From Cycas panzhihuaensis (Eukaryota > Cycadophyta), in the NCBI GenBank assembly GCA_023213395.1, contig CM041465.1:200205741-200269740 (forward strand): a DNA stretch of 64,000 nucleotides, written 5' to 3'. A program made the translations under genes and the position numbers. The notes under the pieces are model-generated. The model was not told where the DNA came from. It searched no databases and saw only the letters and a program-made list of their open reading frames with translations. This document shows positions 47,918-58,060 of this stretch, piece after piece. Numbering within the stretch: position 1 is the first letter of the stretch; each line of letters starts with the position of its first letter.

Positions 47918-49810
47918 TCACCTCCTAGCTGATGTGATCATTCTCTTGGGGACCACATTCCTTCTACGCCTCTGGGAGCTCTCTGCCTCGCTCCCCTCGT
48001 CTTGTGGCCTTCTGGGGGTGATCGCCGCCGTAGGTATATATGTCCTGCTCTACGATGATCTCGAGGCCACCTCATCCACCAGTCTATTATATCAGGCCTG
48101 GATACAGTCTCGATCACTCTCTACTCTGCGAAGCCTCTCCTCCATCCCTTAGAGATGCTCCTCCATCACTATTAGTCAGATGCAACTCTTTGCATCCCCT
48201 CTGGCTCCTATTTGAGCCTCCAATACCTATACCCAATTCTGTAGAGCATCCCTCTCAACCTGGGTCATGTCTAGCTCTGCCTGAAGGCATCCTGCACGTG
48301 CCTCGTGCTCCTGGGACTCTATAATCCATACATCCCTTGCCCTCACCAACGAGGTGAATGTTATCGTATGGACACCTACCGATCTAGGCTCGTCACTTGC
48401 TTAGATGGGAGGTTGCCTCTCTGCGTAGGCCTAGTGGAACATCTCCTAGACTACAACCTCCACCAGTCTCTGGATATCTGCTATACCTGTAAATCCAACA
48501 TGTCACATGTTAGTACGTGTCCATATAAATGCTAAACTAAAATCAAATAACCTATATACATCTGGAAATCAAATGATGATAGGAGAAGGTCGTGTCTCAC
48601 CTGGTGTAGCAGCCGGCTCCTTGACTTAGATGACTGCCTTTGCCCCAGGCACTCCACCAGCTACAGGTACCTCCTCCTCCTCAGGTACCTCCTCATCCAC
48701 CACCTCAGCTACTAGGGCATCCCTCCTCTCCTCTGATGGTGTAATTGCCTCTCCAGATCTCTGCACGATTTGCAACCTCTAGGCTCAGGTCATTGGGCCC
48801 CGACTCTCCTCTACAACTCATGAGAGGCTTGCCTCTCCTCCTGCGGTCCCAGATGGGCCTGCCTCTCCACCTGCGGTCCTTGATAGACTTGCTTCTCCTG
48901 TAGCTCATGATGGGCTAGCCCCATCACCTCCATCGCCTTCATCTCCACCATAATCTCCTGGGGCCACTCTTGCCCCACCTGCCTCGTCATTGTTGTTCCA
49001 CCTCACCGCTCTGTATGGGTCTGATATATAGTCAGTCATAGTGAGGAGGTCTAATGATGTGGCCTCCACTGAGCAACGAACATGTGCCTGGTCCTCAGTC
49101 CCCCTAAATCTAGTCTACCATCTATGAACTGTGGGGGGCCACTCTGAGATAAGGTGTGGTCCCCCTGTCAGCGCCACTGCTCCAAAGTGGTCAAAAAACC
49201 AACACTGCAAAAGGGTGCTATATGATAGACCACCCTTCCCTACTACCCGAATATCATCTAACTGTGCGACGAGGTTCACCGCTATGAGGGTAGCCCAATC
49301 TAGCCTCTCCCCAGCCTCACATATCTGTACCGCATCCATCCAACTGCCTAATATGTCCCTATAGTTTTGTTTCCAAGATATCTAAAACAGAATGCATAGT
49401 GTGATCAACTTCCTCACACGAGGAACTCCTGAGATCACCATACTCTAGAGAGGGATACCTCTCCTCTCCCACATGTCTAAGCCTGTGAAGAATATCGTGG
49501 CCTCCCTGTGTGCTTCCTCATTGCTAGGCAGTGCCCTTAGTGTTGTTGGCATCCCTATCGCTGACACCCCCAGTATCCTCCTGATGTCGCCTAGTGCCAC
49601 TAATACATCCCCTACTTGGGGTAGATGGAAGACGTACCTCCATTTATCCTAATGAGACACAATATCTACTAGTAGCCTCTGATCCAACATGTACTGAGGT
49701 GTCCTTGTGACCTTCAATAGGCCACACCTCGCTAAAACCTGTCTATCCTCATGAATCATCATCTCTATAAAGCTCAACATGGCCATACCGATGTTTTTGC
49801 GGTTCTCCAT
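47918..49810 (-). pseudogene. E7 antisense gene: plant-mobile-domain-like protein with coiled-coil tail, two exons
   Basis: Read on the minus strand from the Met at 49810 (MENRKNIGMAM). Exon 1 carries LDQRLLVDIVSH, stop, DKWRYVFHLPQVGDVLVALG and LGVSAIGMPT (49560-49700), matching the W-x-x-x-x-F-x-L-P-x-G-E-x-x-x-T-L-x-D-V core of the plant mobile domain (PMD, Pfam PF10536). Then come LDWATLIAVNLVAQLDDIRV and YSTLLQCWFFDHFG (49190-49300), like the late PMD helices. A Gly/Ala/Glu-rich linker with one frameshift (48740-49100) leads to an acidic segment. After a 114-bp intron, exon 2 is coiled coil (HEARAGCLQAELDMTQVERD, about 48240-48310, and MEERLRRVESDRD) ending in a basic SQRRRRNVVPKR and a TGA at 47918-47920. 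About ten in-frame stops, mostly TAG, show decay. Antisense ORFs are known in Tat elements; PMD function is unknown. Confidence 0.8.
48487..48600 (-). other. Probable spliceosomal intron in the antisense gene
   Basis: On the minus strand the donor is CACCAG|GTGAGACACG, the branch site is a perfect TACTAAC (plus coordinates 48509-48515) about 22-28 nt from the acceptor, and the acceptor is GGATTTACAG|GTATAGC. The 114 bases are clearly more AT-rich than both flanks. Joining the exons keeps the acidic exon-1 frame in register with the coiled-coil exon-2 frame (phase 1). Confidence 0.82.
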
Positions 49811-51037
49811 CGCGATCACCACCTACAAAACACCATGAAACCGGTCAAACTCTAACTCATGCTCACCTCTTTATCCTCTTGACTGTCTCTCGACCTTATT
49901 CAGTCGAGATTTGGGGGTCCTTGGTCCCCCTTCTTTATTTTTGATCAGCTCTGCCTTCGCATTGTGCCAAACTTCGCGGTACTGCAGAGTTTGGCCTAGG
50001 TCTCGCAGCGATCAGGGCTCCGCGGTAAAGATTGCAACACCACAATCTTTGCCATGGTGCGAACATCACTGCCCCAAAAGGGGGGGTTTCTCGCCCAAAA
50101 AACACAAAAAAAAATTAAAGCAGGCCACGACTAGGCCCATTAGGACCAAGGCTACCTAATGCCCTAATCCTGCCTCTCTCTGGGTCCAATTTAGACTCTG
50201 GGAGATCTTTTCTCGCCCTTGTGGAGGCCAAAAAACTATAAAAGCTCAATAAAAAGTAATGAACTTTAAATCACAAGATGGGATAGGGTTTCGACGATCC
50301 ACTTATTAGATTTGGTCGAGCTGTCACTATCTCGTTGTCCTGGTCTCAACGGCTGTCTCTCAGTCATGATCCAACGGCTGGATCTCCCTCTGCGCACCCC
50401 ACAAAGTCAGGTGGCACTCTGCTGCATAGGAAAAGGACTTTGAATTCGTTCACGAGCCCGTGAAAATGAATCCAATTTTCATCGGTTTTCCTTATATAGG
50501 CGGAGGCCCCGATGGGCACTTTCTTTGTTTTCGCTTTTGAGACAACCCTTGAGACTGTTTCTCATCCTCGATCATCATTGCCTTCTGGCCCTATTTCCTG
50601 TTGCGCTTCCATAGCCTCTGTTTTTCTCATTCCTTCAGGTGCATTAATGATGCCTCACTGATGCATTTTTGCCAAGGCCCTTCTGTCTCGTTTTACGTGT
50701 CACTCCCATGCATACCTGAGTTTATACTCGTTTGGCTCGTTTCACCATCCTGGGATTGTTTTCGTAGCCCATTCCTACCCCTAGGGTCTCCAAAGGGAAT
50801 GCTCCTTCTGTTCGGAGTCATTCTTTACTTTTTTAAGCAACCTTTGACATCCCAAGATGGCCTTCTCGCTGCCTACTCTTTGTCAGTGGTCAGATAGTCT
50901 ACTCCCGTCCTTGGGTAACCTCATTGCTGGGTCCTCCTACCCTTCATGGCCATCATTGCTTGCCATATGGGTCTCTTTTGCTTCGACTCTGACTCTATTG
51001 TACATTTTCTCTACTGAGACACTCTCTTTTCTCGTGC
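49811..51037. promoter_or_regulatory. Divergent spacer between antisense gene and second RNase H
   Basis: About 1.2 kb between two divergently oriented genes. CCTTATATAGG at 50490-50500 reads as a TATA box on both strands (TATATAAGG on the minus strand). A strong acceptor-like pyrimidine tract ending in CAG lies at 50617-50638 on the plus strand. Near 49968-50050 the minus strand has GTACCGCGAAGTTTGG-like motifs resembling the 20-bp LTR repeat. A hydrophobic plus-strand frame at 50857-51066 is of uncertain meaning. Promoter role is inferred. Confidence 0.4.
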
Positions 51038-51420
51038 ATGACTCTCTTCATCTTCACCGATGGTAGAAGCTGTGGTAATCCTAGCCCCTCCACCGTCACA
51101 TGGATTCTTTGCGACCTTTCCGGATATGATTTTCTACGTTCCAGAATCTTCCTCCTCGAGGCCACCAATAACGAAGCTGAATACACGGATGTTATTGAAG
51201 CCCTCACTAATGCACTTCGCTTTCACCATGGATCTATTGTTCTTCTTTGTGACTCCTAAGTGGTGGTGTCCCATCTCACTCAAGCTTACCAAGTGTGATG
51301 CCCATGCTTGAGAGCTCTCACTTTGACAACTAGGTCCTTATTGGCTTGTTTCTAGTCTATCGACATCTGACACATCCCCGAGCCCTCAATGCTGAGACTG
51401 ACAGCTTCGTTCACCTCATC
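51038..51420 (+). pseudogene. E7 second RNase H, archaeal-like type
   Basis: From the Met at 51038: LFIFTDGRSCGNPSPSTVTW, then EATNNEAEYTDVIEALTNAL, LLCDS, and after a stop VVVSHLTQAYQV. In another frame HPRALNAETDSFVHLIL completes the fold at about 51363-51420. This is the D-G-x-x-x-G-N-P-G ... A-T-N-N-E-A-E-Y ... D-S ... N-x-x-A-D pattern of the archaeal-like RNase H that Tat elements and some plant proteins carry. The four catalytic acids (Asp, Glu, Asp, Asp) remain. It degrades RNA in RNA/DNA hybrids. It is about 3.7 kb downstream of integrase, not fused to RT. One stop and one frameshift make it a pseudogene now. Confidence 0.88.
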
Positions 51421-51866
51421 CTTGAGTGCCGCCTTCCTCTTATTATTGACCACCCTTGAGGGACTTGTTTGGTCGCCCTGTCACCCAAGTCTCAGGTCAT
51501 CTTGCATCTCACTCTGCGATCCATTCGTACCTCTAAAAGTTAGCCGCTAATGAGGTTAAACTATAGCGACTATTAGGTTTGCTCATTTACTCTCTCTTAA
51601 TATCATCATGCATTTCTCTTTGCACTCTTACTATAGGGGCATCCCTCTTATCCATCATAGATTCTAATTAATTCCTGGGTGGCACATAGGTAGACCCTAT
51701 ATTATCTCCACCCCTATCCTCGTATCCACGCATTCTGCCATGACACTCGTCAGAACCCTTGGCTCTTGTTATGATCATGATTGATATATATACATGTGCT
51801 ACTGATGGTTTTTGTTGCCAGCATTCGCCATCGTACTATGCTTCAAAGCGATGAGGCTTTGCTGCC
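51421..51866 (+). other. E7 3' untranslated stretch
   Basis: Between the second RNase H and the PPT; no further domain seen. Confidence 0.5.
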
Positions 51867-51876
51867 AAGGGGGTAG
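51867..51876 (+). other. E7 polypurine tract
   Basis: AAGGGGGTAG, mostly purine, directly before the 3' LTR start TGTTTCTTGG. Confidence 0.88.
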
Positions 51877-54699
51877 TGTTTCTTGGCTACTGGGAATGGA
51901 TATAGACAGGTCGACTTAGATAAGCATAGGTATGCTTCTTCCTTTTCACCTTTATTATCTCTCTAGAAAAGTAGATAGAGGCATTGCCTCATTGCACGAT
52001 TGATTGCTATATTTATATGATCACCTTATGTCCATTGCTTGATCATACTGCTTATCGTATTGTGAACCTATGACAACCTGCGAGACCTACCTTTCTACAA
52101 GGTAGGCATCCCCATAACACTCTACGACTCTCTGCACTATCTCCATGTCACCTTGGTCCTTCTTCAACTTGTATGACCCGCTCATACCCTGATTTCATGA
52201 CCCCTTCATGACATTTCTGGGAATCCTAGCCCTTGATGCCTTATTTGGTCTAGTTCTCGCATCACACGAATTGTCCCTAGCCACCTGGATAGGAGGGCCA
52301 ACCCCTCCTAGGCCTATCACACCTCTTTTAGGGCTCCCCGAACCCTGACCATTGCCATTCTGGCATTCTGATCTCGCACTGCTGTAAACTAAGTGGTACC
52401 GCGAAGTTTACCATGATACCATGAAGTTTACTATGATACCATGAAGTTTACCGTGGTGCGACTGTTGCACTTTATTTTTTTTATCTGCTATGGCAATTCT
52501 CACTTTTTTCATGGAATTACCACATGGACAAGTGACTAACTCAGCCCTATTCACATTCTAATCGCTCGATTAGGGTTGGGATGAGTATATATCTCGAAAA
52601 GTTCATCATTTCACATCTCTTGGCTCTCAAACATCACATTCTACTACTGTGTTTCTGCTCTCCTCCTGCTCTCCTCCACAGGTGCACCTGCAACTCTACA
52701 TTTTATGCCATTCCAACTTAGGATTTGCCTACAGTAGCTCTGTTTCATGGTGGGAGACTCTCCTCCAAGCATTTCCAAGTAAGATCTCTTTGATTCTTCC
52801 TCAACTTCGCCCAACAAGTGTCGTCTACATCTCCTCTTTGGGAAATACCTTGCAAACCCTGCAGGACCTGCTCTCTTCTGCTGGTTGCAGGGGTAAATCT
52901 ACCCTAAACTCAACCTAGTAGGTACCCTTTACCTTATTTTCATGATTTAATATGTATTTGTTCCATTAGAACCTATTTGAAAGTGTAGTTTCGCTTCTCT
53001 TTTACTATTTGGCTGTAGTGAGGATTGTTTTTCCTTGTGTTTGGCTTTGTATACCTTAGTTTCCATCCCATTTCTCAGCTGATTTTCTTCAAGAAAGCTA
53101 CGAGAGAGGGCTCATAAGGATTGGGTGAAGGAATCAAGGCAGAATCTGTCCTAGTTAGACCTACTCCCCAAGGGCAAACCCCTTCCCATCCTTCCTCTCT
53201 TGTGCCCATGCTTTCCTTGAGTTAACTAGGAGTGGGTGGAATCCTAGCCTACGCTAGATATCATCATACGCAGCCCTTGTTGCATTGATTCCAGGCCTGC
53301 ACACCCTCCTTTTGGGCCTTCTCTATGCCCCTAACCTTGTCCAGCATCCTTTTGGACCTTTAATGAGGCTTGCATGGCGGTTTGCTGCATGTAGCACCTC
53401 CATTGTTTAAGCATCGCTCCTACATCTCACATCATTCATCCCCATGCTTATTGGCTATCCATAGATTGTCGCATAACCCTTATCTTACTATACTTTAAGG
53501 CTGCGTGGAGAACATTTAGTGGAGGGTTTTTCCATCCTGAGGCTACCTTTTCTCTTCTTGCTTAGTATGTGTGGTTTTACTTTGAGGAGAGCAGAATTAT
53601 TTTAGTAGTAGTTCCACTAACTTAAAATATAATATTTTAGTGTTCATATCATATATTTGCCTATATAGCATCTTGCAGCCCTTTCTTGGAAGGGAAAGAC
53701 TCTTGTGGATGCAGGTTTAAAGCAACATCCATGAAGAGGAAGGACATATGACTTTGGGTAAGCCTTCACCCCTCTTATCTCTTCCGCTTTGCTTGTTTCT
53801 TAGTATGTTTACTCATTTCTTTTGCTTTTCCTACTTCGATTCATCTTTTATATGGGGAAGGTAAGGAAGCTCCTATTTTCCACACCAGCTTTAGCTACAC
53901 ATCAACTATAGGCAAGAGGGCATACATTGCGCACAAGTGAGGTTCTTCATCAACCGCTACACTTCCCAAGTACGTGTCGTTTCTCTCTATCCACCCCTTT
54001 CTCTTCTTTGCTCTTATCTAGCATCTATTGCATTCATTTAATAGATCACGTAAAATAAAAAAGAGTAATAAATTAGCTACTTGTATCTATTTTGCATAAG
54101 TCTATTGTGTGCTTGTTCTTCATAGGAAAAGGACATAGTAGGGATTGCATTCCTCCTCCTTTCTCCTATCTAGCTTGAAAGTACCCATACTTGCACTTCA
54201 TTTAGTTTGCTTGCTTGAATACACACAAGATGCTTATTCTTTTTTTTTTCCTCTTGCTCTCTAGTTGTTGAATGAAAGAGAGAGAAAGAGAGAGTAGCTC
54301 TTAGCCCCTTTTTCTTTACTACTTCCCTTGGTTAGATTTACTTAGATCAATTAGCCTAGGGAAGCCTGCCTACCTTTATCCTAGGCCCCTTGCTTATAAC
54401 CTTTTATCTTGTGTTCCTTCGCCATAGGAACCTCTCCATCGAGTTTTCCTCCTCTTCCCTTCTGGCCATCCAAGGGTAGGAGGACCTTCCTCTTTGAGAC
54501 TATCCGGGATACCCCTGTGCGTGTTTTTCCTTCTTAGATTTGAAAGCTACTCTGAGGTAGTTGGTCACCATTCACGGGTCCCGAACTCACGCACAAACAC
54601 CCTATGTAGTGTTCCCTTTTGCTTATAGGTTTTCATCTACACCCGCAGCATTAGCTGTTGACCACCTCAATTCCTATCAAGCATAGTGACCATCCCGCA
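51877..54699 (+). repeat. E7 3' LTR
   Basis: About 2823 bp, aligned to 37638-40439 along its length. Differences are mostly transitions. An (AG)-rich insertion near 54274-54297 and a third 20-bp unit at 52395-52454 are length differences. Confidence 0.92.
52395..52454 (+). repeat. 20-bp tandem repeat in 3' LTR, 3 units
   Basis: GGTACCGCGAAGTTTACCAT and two further diverged copies; the 5' LTR has two. Confidence 0.9.
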
Positions 54700-55189
54700 G
54701 ATGCAGTTCTGCATGCCATTCTCTTCAATTGCTTGGGCACTTATAAAATCATCATATTTTATGACACACTTCATGGCATCAAATGTAACCTTCAAATTTA
54801 GTTTAATCACATAATTTGTAAAAGAAAATTATGCTTAAATAATGGTATATAAAATACATTTAATATTTTAGTATTGTGGCCAACTACTTATCTAACTACT
54901 TTATATTGACTATTGTCATTGAGAATAATGGTTTGATTATGACCTACTTTGAGTTACTAAACTAATCTTTATGAAAAGTAATATGATTTGAGGCACTAAA
55001 CTTAATGTGTTAGGTATCATTCATATTAGATATAGTATTGAATATAAAAAAATTCTCATCATTAGCAGACAAAGTGGTAGCTTTTCTAATTTTCTTCTTA
55101 TTCATTTTCTTTTTCTAATAGTTTCTTTGATGGTGACCTTTTGTATTGTGATAAGTTCATGTGATATCATTTTTTATCCTTGCTTTTAG

Positions 55190-55915
55190 ATTCATTCATG
55201 CTATAAGAATATGGAGAAGTTTGTTTAGGAGTATTTATTTGAAACTTCTTTCTTTCTAAAGTGAGATTCTAATGGCATGCTACTACTACTACTAATGTAA
55301 CTTCCCATGTGTTACTCCTCATGCAAGAGAAGTTAATTCAACTCTTCAAAATGAAATGGTTATGCTCTCTTAATTAGACACAAATTGGTTATTGAAATAT
55401 AATAATCTTTATAAAGTCTATTAAGTGTAGTCCTCCCAAGCTCTCTATCCTCTACTTTTTCACTTATTGCAATTAATTGATCCCTTATCTTCTTTAATTT
55501 TTGTAAGTGAATGGAAATAAAGCCATTTATAGTTATTTTATATGAATAAAGTGGATTTATTAAACACAACACTCTTGTATTATTCTTGGTCTCATGTAAG
55601 TCCTATAGAGTCTGCCATACACCCTTTGACATAGTCTTGCCTTGTATATACATCATGAGGTTATCAATAATAGAGAGCCCAATAATTACCAATGCTTTTC
55701 TATTATAATCTTCTTAGTCTTAAAGATCTTTATCTATCATGGTTGAGGTAGATGAAGCAAATCTAATTGTAGGCTAAGTAATAGTTATGACTAGTTTTCG
55801 TTCCTTTTCTTTAGCATTTTTAATTAATTTCTTAAGGGCTAAAATATTAAAAATTTTAAATTTTTATATTGTATAATTCGTACCATCAAAATTATGTGTA
55901 TCTAATAGAATATAA
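55190..55915 (-). pseudogene. E4 gag remnant (5' segment of the split copia element)
   Basis: Minus strand: FDGTNYTI, stop, KFKIFNIL (about 55850-55890), the copia gag opening F-x-G-x-N-Y-x-x-W-K-x-x-M. Then ALVIIGLSIIDNLMMYIQGK and VWQTL, stop, DLHET (about 55590-55710). Next comes an open stretch 55572-55360 with LYSYKITINGFISIHLQKLK and IRDQLIAISEKVEDREL, the usual L-x-x-x-K-M-x-E-x-x-S-V-x-x-H-x-x-x-x-x-x-I region. The following zinc-knuckle part is lost or too decayed. It belongs with the RT, RNase H and integrase fragments at 20.9-37.6 kb. Confidence 0.85.
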
Positions 55916-56754
55916 TTGGCAATGTTAATACTTAACATTGTAAGGAACAATATATGTAACCAAGACCACAAGTTTGAGTTTATTAAGAAAACTTTAAAAT
56001 GAAAATACAATAGAAAATTAGATGCTAAAAATAAAAGTCATTAAAAATTGAATTCAAACAATTAAGATATGAGGTTTATCCCATTTTTTAGAGTGTTAAA
56101 CCCTTTACTATATATGACCAATGGCATAATTGACTAAAGTGTAGACTAGAAAAAGATTAAAACATGTTTAAATTTCTCTAAACATTAGAGAAATAACATA
56201 CTGACATAAAAATCAACTCACTTATATGAGTTGTTATGGATTTTCATTTGTCATTATCACCGAATGTCACTCATCCACCCTTATGGGGTAAAAATGATTG
56301 AATCTAAGGTGATTTTCCACTTCTATAGTTGATTCAAATTAATGTCTATATGATCTAGGCACCCACAATAAATTTTAATGAAGAAATTCTAAAATTTCTA
56401 TTATTCAAAACTTAAAATGAGGCTTTTGGAGTTTTCCCTCTTTCTCTAGCTTGCTAAGGTGATTCTGCACCAAAAATTCTTATACTAAAGATTTAAATTA
56501 ATGACAAATGAGTCTAAGATCTATTTAAAACAAATACATGGGTAAAAATCTTGCAAAAATGAGAAATTTGAAGTGCCTAATGAGTTAAAAAAATAAACCT
56601 ATAGTAGAATTGCTACCATTTTCATTGAGAAACCCTTTGTGCATTTGCTTAAGGACTATAAAAATCAGGAATGAAGATGCCTGCAATTGAAATAACAAGT
56701 CACAAGTAGAGAAACTTGATTATACTAAAAACTTTCTCATAAAATAAATCATGG
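55916..56754 (-). other. E4 leader between PBS and gag
   Basis: About 840 bp, no domain seen. Confidence 0.5.
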
Positions 56755-56766
56755 GATTTGATACCA
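56755..56766 (-). other. E4 primer binding site
   Basis: TGGTATCAAATC on the minus strand, two mismatches from the tRNA-Met complement, at the expected distance right of gag. Confidence 0.75.
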
Positions 56767-57110
56767 TGTCAAAAATCATAGTGAAAATAAGAAGAAAATG
56801 AGAGCATCATAAAATCACAATTACATAATGATATGCAAGAAATAATCTTGTATTAAATCATAAATGAATATAATAAGCTATTATAATCAACTCTCCTTGT
56901 ATTAATTATGAGAGTAAGATCAATTATCATTAATAATAATAGTACAAAAGAAAAGAATAAAGCAAGAATAAAGGAAACAATAAATATAACTTATTGATGC
57001 TCTTGCATACGAGATATTATTGGTTATAACATGTGCATATACTTGAATATGAGAGAAAAGAATAGATATACAACTCTCAAGAGAATCTGCCTAATGTGGT
57101 TCATTAGTCA
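56767..57110 (-). repeat. E4 putative 5' LTR
   Basis: Begins TGTCAAAAATC next to the PBS. The right end is not fixed, and no matching 3' LTR was aligned near 20.4-20.9 kb. Confidence 0.4.
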
Positions 57111-57139
57111 ATCTAGAGTAAAAAATAAGTATGAATTAG

Positions 57140-58060
57140 ACATTATTTTTAATAACATATACTAAGGAATGTATCCAAGGTAAGGAGCTTTATGGGGCTT
57201 GCAAGTTATTATCAAAGATATGTTAAAGGACTTTCTAGAATCACATGTCCAATTACTTCATTGTAGAAAAAAAAAATGAAAACTTTAAGTGGACTAATAA
57301 ATGCAAAGAAAGATTCTATAAGTTTAAGGATTTACTTATATTTTCACCTATTCTTATATTATAGGATCCTAATATAGACTATATCATTTGCAATGATGCA
57401 TATATAATAGGAATTTATAAAGTTCTTATGTAGAATGGTAAGGTAGTTTCTTATACGTCCTAAAAGTTGATGAAACATAAAATGAATTATGTGACACATG
57501 ATTTAGAATTAGTTATAGTGGTACATACATTAAAAATGTAGAGATATTATTTTTTAGGAACTAGGTTTGAGTTAAAAAGTAACCATGATAACTTAGGATA
57601 TCTCTTCACACAACCATAGTCAAATGTCATATAAAAGAGACGGATGAAGTTCCTCTTAGAGTATGGATTTAACATAAAATATATCAAGGAGAAAGAAATA
57701 AGGTTGCATATATGTTAAGTCATAGAAGACATGTTGTTTTGACTAGCCTAGATTATCCTAGCTTAAGGTTTGATTATTTTATTACCATTAGTATTGGTCA
57801 ACTACTCTTAAAGGCTACCATAAGACAAATATTACTTAGTAATAGTTAGTACAAATAGGTGAAGGTTTGATAGTCAATTCCAAAATTAATAAGGGGATGC
57901 AAGGCTGATGTATAAGTACATGGGCTATCATATTTTAGATGGTAAGCTTCTTATATTCTAACATCAAATCTATATTTCAAATGATGTTTTAATATAAATA
58001 TTAATCATAAAGGAATTAAGATTTTAATGGATCAAATATAACCAAACAAAATAATAATAT
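57140..58060 (+). pseudogene. Ty3/gypsy RT connection and RNase H fragment
   Basis: Plus-strand translation shows VRSFMGLASYYQRYVKGLSR, the block that links gypsy RT to RNase H, then a shifted KWTNKCKE-like segment, HKMNYVTHDLELVIVVHTLK (the usual N-Y-x-x-H-D-x-E-L-x-A-V-V-x-A-L-K) and a YGFNIKYIKEKE tail. No LTR or integrase core could be attached. It lies between the E4 LTR and the copia fragment at 58313. Many stops. Confidence 0.8.

Larger units (their letters stand above)
37638..54699 (+). mobile_element. E7: 17 kb Ty3/gypsy element (Tat-like) with long LTRs and extra genes
   Basis: Two 2.8 kb LTRs enclose gag (40709-), protease, RT, RNase H and integrase on the plus strand. About 4.5 kb of further sequence between integrase and the 3' LTR carries an antisense gene with an intron (47918-49810) and a second RNase H (51038-51420). 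A PPT touches the 3' LTR. Integrase without chromodomain, the D-N-G-S-S protease motif and the extra RNase H point to the Tat lineage, which includes the very large Ogre elements. In a sampled 250-bp stretch the LTRs differ at about 12% of positions, nearly all transitions. No target duplication could be recognised; LTR similarity continues about 13 bases beyond the chosen ends. Confidence 0.93.

Noticed and set aside
48040-48535. Plus-strand open frames opposite exon 2 of the antisense gene
   Set aside because: They show no domain, while the minus strand gives a coiled coil in register with the splice; treated as shadows.
49823-49866. Possible second intron (GTGAGC to TTTTGTAG) just before the antisense Met
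   Set aside because: Only 44 nt, shorter than plant introns normally are, with no clear branch site and no coding exon before it.
50857-51066. Short hydrophobic frame before the second RNase H, possibly a membrane protein
   Set aside because: Only 69 codons, no family resemblance; the hydrophobicity may reflect pyrimidine-rich sequence.
52649-52918. Open frame of 89 codons inside the E7 3' LTR
   Set aside because: The corresponding stretch of the 5' LTR is not open over the same span and no motif is present.
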